From assembly GCF_032452875.1 (NCBI RefSeq), contig NC_083878.1, positions 38,951,878-39,015,877 of the forward strand: a DNA stretch of 64,000 bases. The letters run 5' to 3'. Below the pieces are notes generated by a model that was not told the DNA's origin, searched no databases, and saw nothing but the letters and a program-made list of their open reading frames with translations. The translations under genes were made by a program, and so were the position numbers. The stretch is from Bos javanicus (lineage: Eukaryota; Chordata; Mammalia; Artiodactyla; Bovidae). Below, piece after piece: positions 24,919 to 36,475 of the stretch. Position 1 is the first letter of the stretch, and every line of letters begins with the position of its first letter.

Positions 24919-25197
24919 GATAAGGCAATGGCACCCCACTCCAGTACTCTTGCCTGGAAAATCTCATGGATGGAGAAGCTGGGTAGGCTGCAGTCCATGG
25001 GGTCTCTAAGAGTTGGACACAACTGAGTGATTTCACTTTCACTTCTCACTTTCATGCACTGGAGAAGGAAATGGCAACCCACTGCAGTGTTCTTGCCTGG
25101 AGAATCCCAGGGATGGGGGAGCCTGGTGTGCTGCCATCTATGGGGTCGCACAGAGTTGGACACGACTGAAGCGACATAGTGGCAGCAGCAGCAGATA
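24919..25197 (-). mobile_element. BovA2 SINE, minus strand, with TSD
   Basis: Full reversed dimer, from the GGCAATGGCACCCCACTCC block to the CAGCAGCAGCAG end. TATAACCC is present at 24911-24918 and 25198-25205, and the surrounding L1-D block is GTATAACCCTTCCAGACTTC, so the duplication is clear. Confidence 0.93.
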
Positions 25198-26162
25198 TAT
25201 AACCCTTCCAGACTTCATGTTATACTACAAAGGTACATAACCAAAATAGTGTGATACTGGCACAAAAACAGACATATAGACCTAGGGAACAGAATACAGA
25301 GCCCAGACATAAACCTGTGTACCCATGGTAAATTGATCTATGACAATGGAAGCAAGAATATACAATGAAGAAATGAAGAAAAGACAGTCTGGTCAGCAAA
25401 TATTGATTGGAAAGCTGAGCAGCTACATGTAAATCAACGAATACTCCCTTATACCATACACACAAATAAACTCAAAATGGTTTAAAGTCCTAAATATCAG
25501 ACATGACATAATAAAACTCCTGGAAGAGAACATAGGTAAAACATTCTTTGATAAAAATCCCAGCAATATTTTCTTAGATCAGTCTCCTAATGCGAAAGAA
25601 ATAAAAGAAATAATAAACAAATGAGGTCTAGTCAAATTCAAAAGCTTTTCGAAAGCAAAGGAAACCATCAACAAAATGAGAAAAACATTCTATGCAATGG
25701 GAGGAAATATGTTGTACTAACAAAATTAATGTCCAAAATATAAAAATAGCTCTGACTCAAAATTAAAAAAAACAAGAAATGGACAGAAGACTTAAATAGA
25801 CACTTCCCCCACCAAAGGAGACATAAAATGACTAACAGGCACATGAAAAGATGTTCAGCATTGCTAATTTTTATAGAAATACAAATAAAAATCACAAAGA
25901 GCTTTTACTTCATACTGGTCAGAAAGATATCATGAAAAAGTCAACAATTTCAATACTTATAATTGGTCAGTTCATATTTTCTACTTCTTCTTGGTTGAGT
26001 TATATACCCAGGAAGAAGCAGAAAATATGAACAGACCAGACATGAATTCTGAAATTGAAGCTGTGATTAAAAATCTTCCAACAAATAAATGTCAAGGACC
26101 AGATGCTTTCATAGAAGTTTCTATCAAACATTTAGAGAAGAGTTAACACCTAACCTTCTGAT

Positions 26163-26380
26163 GTGCTCAATTGCTTACTCATGTCCCACTCTTTTGCAAC
26201 CCCCATGGACTGTAGCCAACCAGGCTTCTCGGTCATGGGATTTTCCCAGCAAGAATACTGGAGCAGTTTGCCATTTCCTCTTCCAGGGGATCATCCTGTC
26301 CAAGGGATTATACCCATGTCTCCTGTGTCTCCTGCATTGGTAGGTAGATTCCTTACCACTGAGCCATCTGGAAGGTCAAC
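26163..26380 (-). mobile_element. Bov-tA SINE, minus strand
   Basis: Reversed Bov-tA, GTGCTCAATTGCTTACTCAT to CATCTGGAAGG, including the reversed tRNA-head (TTCCTTACCACTGAGCCA). The surrounding L1-E block CACCTAACCTTCTG / AACCTGAAAC suggests a short TSD. Confidence 0.9.
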
Positions 26381-28888
26381 CTGAAACTTTTCCAAAAAAT
26401 TTTAAAGGCTCATTCCACAAAGCCTGTCGTGGTGATACCAAAGCAGACAAAGATATACCAACACATCCCTCCACCAAATTACAGGTCATTATCACTGATG
26501 AGCATAGACACAGAAATCATCAACAAAATACTAGCAAGCAGAATCAAACAACACATTAAAAGAGTCATACACCATAATGAAGTAGGATTAATTCCAGGGA
26601 TGCAAGAATTTATCAATATCTGCAGATAAGTTAGTGTGATACACCGCAATATCACATCAACAAACTGAGTAATAAAAAATGCATGATCATTTCAATAGAT
26701 GCAGAAAAAGTTTTTGACAAAATTCAACATCTATTTATGATTTTTTTAAAAAAAGCTCTCCAGAAAGTGGGTGTAGAGGGAACCTACTTCAACATAGTAA
26801 AGTCCATATATGACAAACCCACAGCAAACATCATTCTCAATGGTGAAAAATAGAAAGTATTTACTCTAAAATCAGGAACAAGACAAAAATGCCCACTATG
26901 GCTACTATTAGTCAACAGAAAGTTCTAGCCAAGGCAATCAGAGAAGAAAAAGAAATAAATCCAAATTGAAAAAGAAGAAGTAAAACTGTCACTGTCTCAG
27001 ATGGCATGATACTATGCATAGAAAACCCTAAAGATGCTACCAGAAAAACTACTAGAGCTCATCAATGAATTGAGTGAAATTGCAGGATAAAAAATTAATG
27101 CAGAGAAATTACTTGCATTCCTATACACTAACAATGAAAGATCAGAAAGAGAAATCAAAGAGTAAACCGTGTTTACCAGTGCATCAAAAAGAATAAAATA
27201 CCTAGGGATAAACCCTCCTAAGGAAACAAAAGAATTACACTCAGAAAACTGTAAGATACTGATGAATTAAATAAAAGATGACACAAGCAAGTGGAGAGAT
27301 GTACCATGTTCCTGGATTGTAAGAATCAATGTTTTGAAAATGATTACACTATGCAAAGCAATCTACAGATTCAATATAAACCCTATCAAATTACCAATGG
27401 TAGTTTTTCATAGGACTAGAACAAAAGTTACAATTTGTATAGAAATACAAAAGACAAAGCAATCTTGAGAAAGAAGAACGGAGCTGGAGAAATCAGGCTC
27501 ACTGACGTTAGACTATTCTACAAAGCTACAGTAATCAAGACAGGATGGTATAGAACAAAAATAGAAATGTAGACCAATGGAACAGGATAGAAAGCCCAGA
27601 GATAAACTCATGCTTCTGTGATTATTTAATCTATGACAATGGAGACAAGAATGTACAATAGAGAAAATACAGTCTCTTCAGTAGGTTGTGCTAGGAAACT
27701 GGACAGCTACATGTAAAAGAATAAATTAGAACACTCCCTAATAGCATATACAAAAATAAATTCAAAATGCATTAAAGACCTAAATGTAAGGTCGGATACT
27801 ATAAAGCTCTTAGAGGAAAACAGGCTGAACACTCTTAGACATAAATCTCAGCAAGATTTTTTTTGATTCACCTCCTAGGCTAATGAAAATAAAAACAAAG
27901 ATAAACAAATGAGACCTAATTAAACATAAGGTTTTGCAAAACAAAGGGAACTATAAACAAAACAAAAAGACAACCTACAGAATGGGGGGAAATATTTGGG
28001 AATGAAGCAACTGACAAGGAATTAATCTTCAAAATATATAAACAGCTTATGCAGTTAAAGATCAAGATAACAAGCAACCCAGTCAAACAATGGATGGAAG
28101 ATCTAAATAGACATTTTTCTAAAGAAGACAGACAGATGCCCAACAGGCACATGAAAAGATGTTTAGCATCACTAATCATTAGAGAAATGCAAAAAACAAA
28201 CAAACAGAAAAAACCTACAATGAGGTATCATCTCACACCAATCAGACTGTCCATGATCAAAAAGTCTACAAACAATAAATGCTGGAGAGGCTGTGGAGAA
28301 AAGGGAACCCTCCTACACTGATGGTAGTAATGTAAACTGGTGCAGCTACTATGGAGAATGGTATGGAGGTTTTCTAAAAACCTAAAGAATAGAGCAACCA
28401 TGTGATCCAGCAATCCCATTTCTCAGCATATATCCAGAGGAAACCATAATTTCAAAAGATATGTGCACCCCAATATTCATTGCAGCACTATTTACAATAG
28501 CCCAGACACACAAGCAACCTAAATGTCCATCCACAGAGGAATGCATAAAGATGTGGTACATGTATACAATGGAATATTATTCAACCATGAAAAGGAATGG
28601 GTTATTTAGGTCATTTGTAGAGATGTGGATGGCCCTAGAGGCTGTCACACAAATTCAAGTCAGAGAAAGACAAATATCATGATACTGCATATATGTGGAA
28701 TCTAAAATGGGGGTAAAAACAAACTTCTTTACAAAACAGAAATAGAATTGCAGATGTAAGGAAAAAAAACAAAAACAAAAAACAACTTATGGGTACCAGT
28801 GAGTGAGATGGGGAAAGGGATAAATTTGGAGATTAGGGTTGACAGGTATACACCACTATTTATAAAACAGGTAACTAATGAGGACCTA

Positions 28889-29090
28889 GGGCTTCCCTGG
28901 TGGCTCAGAGGTTAAAGCGTCTGCCTGCAATGCGGGAGATCTGGGTTTGATCCCTGGGTCAGAAGGATCCCCTGGAGAAGAAAATGGCAACCCACTCCAG
29001 TATTCTTGCCTGGAGAATCCCATGGACGGAGGAGCCTGGTGGGCTACAGTCCACGGGGTCACAAAGAGTCAGACATGACTGATCGGATTC
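28889..29090 (+). mobile_element. Bov-tA SINE with perfect 15-bp TSD
   Basis: A little-diverged copy: GGGCTTCCCTGGTGGCTCAG head, GGTTTGATCCCTGGGTC B-box-like segment, and an end at GACTGATCGGATTC. ACTAATGAGGACCTA occurs at 28874-28888 and again at 29091-29105. It lies in the 3' region of L1-E and is among the youngest SINEs in the window. Confidence 0.96.
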
Positions 29091-29995
29091 ACTAATGAGG
29101 ACCTATTGTGTAGCAGAAGGACTTCTAGTCAATACTCTGTATGCCTATATGGGGAAAGAATTTTAAAAAAGTAGGCATATGTATATGTAGTACTGATTCA
29201 CTTTGCTATGCACTTGAAATTAACACAATATTTTAAATCTGCTATACTCTAATAAAAAATGTTAAAGTCTACAAATAATAATGAGGAGGGTGTAAAGAAA
29301 GAAAACCTTCATACATTGTTGGTTGGAATGTAACTTAGTGCAGCTACTATGGAAAATAGTATGGAGGTTTCCTAAAAAAAGTAAAAACAGAGCTAGCATA
29401 TGATCCAGTGATCTCACTCCTGTGTATAGATCTGGGAAAAAGTGAAAACTTTAATTGAAAAAGATACATACATCCTAATGTTCATAGCAGCACTATTTAC
29501 AATATCCATGCCATAGAAACATGACAAGTGTCCATTAACAGACTTAAGAAGAAATTATATATCAATACACAATGAAATATTACTCAACCATTGAAAAAAG
29601 TAAAATATTTCCATTTTCAGCAGTATCAATAAACATAGAGAATATTACACTTAGTGAAACAGAGAAAGGCAAACACTATATATACTGATAAGTGGAATAG
29701 AGAATATAGTATAAATGAGTCTGTGTACAAAAACAGACTCATTGACAAAGAAAACAAACTTATGGTCACCAAAAGGGTGATGGACAAATTAGAAGTATGG
29801 GATGAAGTGATACAAGTTACTATAGATAACAATATGTAAGCAACCAAGAATTTACCGTATAGAACAGGGAATTATATCCAATATTTTGTAATAACCTATA
29901 ATAGAACATACTCTGAAAAAAAATGAAATCACTACACTGTACACATGAAACTCGTGAAATATTATAATTCAACCATAATTCAATAAAAAAATAAA

Positions 29996-30902
29996 CCAAT
30001 CATAAAATGTGCAGATCTGAATAGACATTTTTCTAAAGAATACATACAGATGGCTAACAGGCACATGAAAAGAAGCTCAACCTCACTAATTATTTTAGAG
30101 AAATGCAAAGTAAGACAAAGAGCTATCATTTCACACCTATCAGAATGACCATCTTCAAAAAGTTTATAAATATCAAATGTTGGTGAAGATGTGGAAAAAT
30201 GAGATCCCTTGCACACTGTTGGGAAGAATGTGAATTGGTGCAGTCACTATTGAAAACAACATGCAAGTTTCTCAAGAAACTAAAAATTCAACCACCGTCT
30301 GATCTAGCAATCTCCTCCTCAGTATATTTCCAGAAAATATGAAAACATTAATTTGGAAAGATACTCGTACCCTAATGTTCATAACTGGATTATTTACAAT
30401 AGCCAAGACATGTAAGAAACCCAAACACCATATATACATACACATATACATACATGTGTATATATACAGACACAATGTACATAGACCTACACAATGGAAT
30501 ATTACTCAACCATAGAAAAGAATGAAATACTGCCGTTTGCAGCAACATGAATGGACCTAGATAATATTATGTTTAATGAAATAAATCAGAGAGTGAAAAA
30601 TTCTGTATGATATCACTTATGTGTGGAATCTCAAAAACACAAATGAATGTATATGTAAAAACAATAAGACTCAGATAGAGAAAACAATCTTATGGCTATG
30701 AAACAGGAGAGAAAGTAGGGAGGAATTAGGAGTATGGGATTAACAAACTACTGTGTATAAAATGGATAAGCAACAAAGATTTACTCTATAACACAGGGTA
30801 TTATAGCCATTATCTTGTAATAATATAGAGTATAATCTGCAAAAATACTAAATCAGTATTCTGTATGACTGAAAGTGTCAACTATACTATAATTTAAAAA
30901 AA
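29996..30902 (+). mobile_element. L1-F: third stacked L1 3' end
   Basis: Starts in the ORF2 C-terminal region (CATAAAATGTGCAGATCTGA) immediately after the A-rich tail of L1-D and runs to its own 3' end near 30902. Heavily diverged, with no frame. Its start inside another copy's tail fits insertion into the poly-A. Confidence 0.75.
30430..30476. repeat. AT/AC-rich microsatellite
   Basis: Imperfect CATATATACATA units within L1-F, expanded from the L1 block ACATATACACAATGGAATATTA. Confidence 0.7.
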
Positions 30903-31049
30903 TGATCAGTGGGGGTTCATGGCCTTCCTGCTTCCTTTTGCTTGTTTATTTTCATCTGTTGTGTCATGCCTCTCCCAACTCCTCCATCCTCCAATCCATT
31001 GGGAAAAAAAAGAAAACAGTGTTGAGGCAGAGTCTCAATGGTAAAGGAA

Positions 31050-31185
31050 GACTGTTTGTGGCTGATTTATGTCAATGTATGGCAAAACCACTACAATAGG
31101 GTAAAGTAATTAGCCTCCAATTAAAATGAATAAATTTATATTAAAAAATAAAATAAAAAATGAATAGATTTATTAAAAAAAAAAA
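31050..31185 (+). mobile_element. L1_BT-like 3' tail, very short
   Basis: The terminal L1 block (TATGGCAAAACCACTACAAT, GTAAAGTAATTAGCCTCCAA) followed by an A-rich tail that is partly duplicated (AATAAATTTATATTAAAAAA and GAATAGATTTATTAAAAAAA). About 135 bases, severely 5' truncated. Confidence 0.78.
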
Positions 31186-31499
31186 GAAATGCAGCAGGAA
31201 GAGTGAGAAGCAGTATTTCAGACCCAACTATGCTGGGAGCTGAGAAGAGAGGGGGCAAGGAAATGGATCAGTGGTGGATGGGAGAGGGCCACTGGGAGGA
31301 AAATAAAGGAATCCTAGGAGTTTTAGAATTTCCAAGAATAAAAGGGGAACAGAGATGTTAATAAAACTCTGGACTTGAGTTTGCCTATTTTTCAAAATTA
31401 TAAAATATTTCAAAGATTTAGTGAAAAGAGAATGTTTTAACAAATGGTGACATTTTGCTAATTGTTGATTCACTCTTAACAGAGAACATTTTTTACAGA
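31186..31499. other. Short single-copy gap
   Basis: No repeat or gene is recognisable; purine-rich at the left and A/T-rich at the right. Confidence 0.5.
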
Positions 31500-32305
31500 G
31501 TCTCTTTTGAATTCCCTTCTGTATTCATCTCCTTCTCCCCATTCTAAAGGTAAAATCTGTTCCAGGGTTTTTATGTGTCCTTTCCACTCATACTTTTATA
31601 ACATAAATATGTTCATGTGTATAGAAAATTGTTCTTGTGTTTTATGCATTTACATAAATGTCATCCTTCTGCAAATTTTTCATTCAAAATCAGATATGTA
31701 CATATTAATTCATGAGGATCTAATTCATATTTTTAAATTGCTGCATAATTTTTCATCATGAGAATACGCCACAATTGATTATGACCCAAAGTTAGATTAT
31801 TTTAGATTATAATAGCCAAGTAATCTATAGTAGCAAAATAAACAATGCTTAGTGAAAACTTTGTGTATTTCTCTTTGTGCCCCTGTGCCAGAGTTTCTAG
31901 AATATACATTTAGGAATGGAATGATTTGTTTGAAGGATATGAATGTCTTCAATTATAATATATTACCAGACTGTCCTCTGGAATGATTGTGTCTACATAC
32001 CAGTAGAACATTCAAGAGATCTACTTACCTATGTACTTAGCATTTGGTACATATGATCTCATACAGGTTTCGTTGATCTGATAAGTATGAAATAGTATCT
32101 CATTGTGGTTTTAGTCTGCTTTACCCCACTGTTAGTGAGATTAATCATAATAATATTTATTGTCATATGGTTTTCCTCCTGAAGTCCATGTACTTAATCA
32201 TTTGTCTTCTAGGTTGCTTTTTAAATTTTAGGGCTTTATATATTTTGTTTAGTATGCCTGAGTGCTTTATGTACTGCACATATCTTTCCCAATTTTTTTC
32301 ATTAC
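31500..32305 (-). mobile_element. Old L1M-type 3' region, minus strand
   Basis: Reversed blocks of a mammalian-wide L1 are visible despite strong divergence: AATAGTATCTCATTGTGGTT, the GGCTTTATATATTTTG block, and the GAATACGCCACAATTGATTA block. Age is inferred from divergence. No frame remains. Confidence 0.6.
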
Positions 32306-32308
32306 TTC

Positions 32309-32447
32309 TTGTGTGTTAGTTGCTCATTCGGCCAACTCTTTGTGGCCTCAGGATCCTCTGTCCATGGAATTCTAAAGGAAAAAATACTAGAGTTGGTAGC
32401 CATTCCATTCTTCAGGGGATATTCCCAACCTAAGATATTTATGTAGG
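32309..32447 (-). mobile_element. Diverged Bov-tA, minus strand, truncated
   Basis: GTGTGTTAGTTGCTCATTCG at the left, then a CTCTGTCCATGGAATTCT block and a CTTCAGGGGAT block. The tRNA-derived head is lost. More diverged than the other SINEs here. Confidence 0.75.
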
Positions 32448-32985
32448 AAAAATTTTAGTGTTCCCTTATGATTTTTGCTTGTTTTGCAGTTTGAAAAAAA
32501 GGCTTCTTAAGGATATTGGCTAAGATGGTGGAGTAGAAAGACTTAGCTCACCTCCTTTCACAGGGACATCAAAATCACATATTTGCAGAACAACCATCAA
32601 TAAAAAAGACCAGAACCTATCAGAAAAGATCTTCCATAAATATATAAAGAAGGTACCACAATGAGGTGATTGGAGAGTTGGAATCACGACATAGTCAAGT
32701 GCCAAATCCCCCTGGAGGGCAACCCACCACATGGGAGAATATCTACAATTGTTACGTTCTCCCAAAGGAGTGAGACACTTGAACCCCACATGAGGATCCC
32801 CAGACGGGTGGTCCTGCACTGTGAAGATAAGACCCCAGAATATTCGACTTGGAAGGCAAGTTGGGTTTAATTTTAGGAGGGCTAGAGGAAATAGAATCTT
32901 CACTCTTAAAGGATACAGACAGAACCTCACATACTCTGGGACCCAGGGAAGAGGCAGTAATTTGATAGGAACTTAGGTCAGATCT

Positions 32986-33210
32986 GGGCTTCGTAAGTGG
33001 TGCTAGTGGTAAAGAATTCACTTGCCAATGCAGGAGACACCAAGAGATGCTGATTCGATCCCTGGGTCAGGAAGATCCCCTGAGGTAGAAAATAGCAGCC
33101 TGTTCCAGCATTCTTACCTGGAAAATTCTATGGACAGAGGAATCTGATGGGCTACAGTCCATGGGGCCACAGACAGTTGGACATGATTGAGCAACTGAGC
33201 ACACACACAC
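32986..33210 (+). mobile_element. Bov-tA SINE with TSD
   Basis: GGGCTTCGTAAGTGG head, body, and an ACACACACAC tail. AGGTCAGATCT (32975-32985) and AAGTCAGACCT (33211-33221) form a decayed TSD. It is inserted in the 5'UTR of L1-I. Confidence 0.9.
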
Positions 33211-34080
33211 AAGTCAGACCTACTTACTTATCTTGGAGAGTCTCCTGATGAGGCGGGAGGCAACTGCAGCTCACCCTGGGGACATAGACACTGGTGTCAA
33301 GTATTTTGGGAAGCTTGTTCTACTACGTGGACACAGGTGCTGGCGAGTACCATTTTAGAATATTCCCCCTAGCTTTTTATCCCCAGAACTCAGCCCTGCC
33401 CTGGACCAACAGCCCACTGCTGCTAGTTCCAGGATGCCTCAGGCCAAACACCTAACTGGGCATGGACAAAGCCCCATCTACCAGCAGACAGGCTGCTTTA
33501 AGTCTCTCTGAGCCTAAAGTCACCCCTGGAAACATTCCTGTTCTTCAAAGGGCTCAGGGCACAACGACACATACCACTGCATAGGTGCTAGACCATAAAC
33601 TTCCAGGGTCTCCAACCAGGCACTCTGGGACCCACCTCCACTCACTAGTGCACAGGTACCAGCCCCAGAATGCCTGAGTCCTGGCCTTGTACTCCAGGAA
33701 GCCTCCTCTAGCCTCAGGCCCAGCCTTACCCATCAGTGAGCAGACACCAGTTGTAAGAAAACTGTAGTGCTTCAGTCTGTGGACTGAACTTGCTCATGAG
33801 CAAGCCAGAATCTGCTCTATGATCCACTGGGCTCTGGTCCCATAAACCAGCAGACCAACATAAGCTTCAAGACTGATTCCAACTGTTTCATGAACCAGCC
33901 CCACCAAACCAGTGATTTGACACCAGCTCTGTGACCCATGCACTCTGCAACCAAGCTCCAGGACTTGGTTCTAACTGCCAGTATACTGGCAGTAACCCCA
34001 GGGCTGGTTTCATCCACCAGGATATGAAAACAGCCCTGGGTATCCTGGACTCTGACTTTAACCACAAGTAACCTAGCACT

Positions 34081-34152
34081 GGCGTGCTGCAGTCCATGGG
34101 GTCGCAAAGAGTTAGACACAACTGAGCAACTGAACTGAACTGAACTGACTGG
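34081..34152 (+). mobile_element. 72-bp BovB 3'-end insertion with perfect TSD
   Basis: Only the last 72 bases of BovB (GGCGTGCTGCAGTCCATGGG to the GAACTGAACTGACT tail) are present. ACCTAGCACT occurs at 34071-34080 and 34153-34162, so this is a genuine target-primed insertion and not a leftover of a deletion. Confidence 0.93.
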
Positions 34153-35583
34153 ACCTAGCACTAACCCCAGGGACACTAGGATTCCACAGTCAGCTGTCTG
34201 TTGATTGAGTCCCACCAACCAGCAATTGGTGGCCTTCCCACAAGGTAGGACCTGACAGCCAAGTAGACTGGAAGCCAACCAGGCCTATCAGACTGCCCAC
34301 ATAATTTTTCATAATAGATAGAGCCACACAACACTCACAAGGGGAACCCCTAGAGCATATAACTTTGGGGATGAGGGTAGTGTGCTTTTGGGACCCATAG
34401 GATGCCTCCTAAAAAAGCCACTTCTCCAAGGTTGAGACAAAACCAATGTACCAGATAAATAGAAACAAAAAGAGGAATTTAGGCAAAATGAGGTGACAGA
34501 GGAGCATGTTCCAAAAGAAGGAACAATATAAAGCTCCAGAAGAAGAATGAAGTGAAGTGGGGATAGGCAATTGACCCAAGAGAGTTCAGGGTAGTGACTG
34601 TAAAGATGATCAAAGAACTCAAGAGCAAAATGGGTGTATAGGGATAGAAATGAAAAGTACACGAGGAGTCAATAGTAGACTAAATGATACAGAACAATGG
34701 TCACTGAGCTGGAGGAAAGTAGTGGAAATCACCAACACTGAACAGAAGAAAAAGAAGGGAAAATAAATGCATCCAGTTTAGAAGACCTTTGGGACAATGC
34801 CAAGCGCACTAATATTTGTATTACAGAAACCCTAGAAGGAAAAGAGAGAGAAGAAATCTGAGAACATAATTGAAGACATAATGATTAAAAAATTTCCTAA
34901 CGTGGTAAAGGAAATAGACCAGTCTAGGAAACAGAGAATTCAGTGAGGAACCCACCAAAACATACTGTAATTAAAACAGCAAAAATTGGAGATAAAGAGG
35001 ATATGAAAATCAACAAGGGGAAAGCAACACATTATGTACAAGGGGACTCCCAGAAGGCTATCAGCTGACTTTTCAGCAGAAACTGCAAGCCAGAAGAAAA
35101 TGGCATGATATATTGATAGAGATCAATGAGACAAACCTACAATAAAAATATTCTACCTGGCAAGTCTCTCAGATTTGACTGAGAGATCAAACACTTTACA
35201 AACAAGTAAAAACTAAGAGTTCTAATACCATCTAAACAGCTTTACAAGAAACGTTGAAGAAACTTCTTTAAGAGAAAAAGTAAAGCCTGCAATGAGAAAC
35301 AATGAGAAAATTATGAAAGGAAAAAGCTCCTTGGCAAAGGTAAACATATAGTAAAGTTAGGTAGTCACCTATGCACAAAGCTAGTAGAAAGGTTAACAGA
35401 CAAAATAGTAAAATCATCTATATCCACAATAAGCAGTTAAGGAACACACAAAACAATTAGATGTAAAATATGATATCAGAATCAGTAATCATGAGGGGAG
35501 GAGAGTGCAAATACAGGGTTGTTAAAATGAATTTGAAATTAAGAGATCAATAACTCAAAAGTCATATTCATACACACAAACAC

Positions 35584-35701
35584 GAAGTGAAGTTGCGTCG
35601 CTCAGTCGTGTCCAACTCTTTGCGACCCCATGGGCTGTAGCCTATCAGGCTCCATCCATGGGATTTTCCAGGCAAGAGTACTGGAGTGGGTTGCCATTTC
35701 T
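35584..35701 (+). mobile_element. BovA monomer (second-unit type)
   Basis: GAAGTGAAGTTGCGTCGCTC to GAGTGGGTTGCCATTTC, one Bov-A unit with the BovA2 linker. It sits between ORF1 and ORF2 of L1-I. Confidence 0.88.
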
Positions 35702-35979
35702 GTTGCTATATTTATAGATCTCATGGTAACTGAAAACCAATAATCTATAATAAACCACACACACAAACTGAAAGGAATCCAAACATAAAGATAGACATCC
35801 AATCACAAAAGAAGGAACCTATTTAAAAATATAAAAAAACAAACTTGAAACAATTAGCAAAATGGCACATATCACTAATTACTTTAACTGTAAATGGATT
35901 AAAGGCTCCAATCAAAAGACAGAGTGGTTAAATGGATACAAAAACAAGACCCATATATATGTTGCCAACAACAGACTCA

Positions 35980-36282
35980 AAGTCAGATTCCCTGGAGATT
36001 CCCAGTTCCTTTGCTGGATTCTCAAGTTGGGAAGTCTGATGTGGGGCCTAAAACCTTTGCAACAGTGTGCAAATTTCCTTGGTATTATTGTCCTCCAGTT
36101 TGTGAGTTGCCCAACCATTGGGTATGGGATTTGATTTTATTGTGACTGGGTCCCACCTACCATCTCATTGCAGCTTCTCCTTTGTCCCTGGATGTGGGCT
36201 CTCTTGGTTTGGTGAGGTACAACATCCTCTGTCAACGGTTGTTCAACAGCTAGTTGTGATTGTGGAGTCCTCATGGGAGAAG
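35980..36282 (-). mobile_element. Antisense L1 5'UTR segment fused to BovB
   Basis: Read on the minus strand this matches the artiodactyl L1 5'UTR in order: an ATCACAACTAGCTGTTGAAC block, AAGGAGAAGCTGCAATGAGA, CAATAAAATCAAATCCCATA, CAAACTGGAGGACAATAATA and CCCCACATCAGACTTCCCAA. It begins directly after a TSD-like ACAACAGACTCA and runs straight into BovB at about 36283 with no L1 body attached. Confidence 0.75.
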
Positions 36283-36475
36283 AGACCACTCTACACATGG
36301 ACATCACTGGCTGGTCAACCAAAATTAGATTGATTATATTTTTTTCAGCCAAAGATGGAGAAGTTCTATACAGTCACCAAAAATAAGACCTGGAGCTGAC
36401 TGTGGCTGAGATCATAAGCTCCTTATTGCAAAATTCAGGGTTAAATTGAAGAAAGTCAGGAAAACCACTGGACCA

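Larger units (their letters stand above)
25947..29263 (+). mobile_element. L1-E: L1 with 5' inversion, inserted inside L1-D
   Basis: Flanked by AAAGTCAACA (25937-25946) and AAAGTCTACA (29264-29273), a 9/10 TSD that falls in the AAAGTCTACAAA block of L1-D. About 50 bases at the left edge (25947-26000) are on the minus strand, and the body from 26008 is on the plus strand starting at the same ORF2 region. The plus part covers RT to 3'UTR. The catalytic area near 27000 reads CAGATGGCATGATACTATGC, so the second Asp codon (GAC) is now GGC (Gly). Many stops are present. A Bov-tA at each end of the body is younger. Confidence 0.82.
19967..29995 (+). mobile_element. L1-D: ancient L1 from endonuclease to 3' end, interrupted repeatedly
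   Basis: Begins in the ORF2 endonuclease (AAGAGATCCACTTCAGGGC), continues through the linker (21386-21764), RT (22010-23008 and 23329-23512; GCAGATGACACAATATTCTA is the FADD region), post-palm (24752-24918 and 25198-25936), and resumes at 29264 after L1-E with the C-terminal block and its own 3' end at about 29995. It was later hit by BovB (20259), BovA2 (21765), a BovB 3' end (23009), BovB (23513), BovA2 (24919) and L1-E (25947). No intact frame survives. Confidence 0.78.

Noticed and set aside
2534..30913. A possible outer TSD (AAAAATTAGCAGAAGGG / AAAAATGATCAGTGGGG) that would make 2.5-30.9 kb one nested L1
   Set aside because: The match rests largely on A-runs and weak flanks, and L1-F overlaps sequence already present in L1-A, which a single element cannot do.
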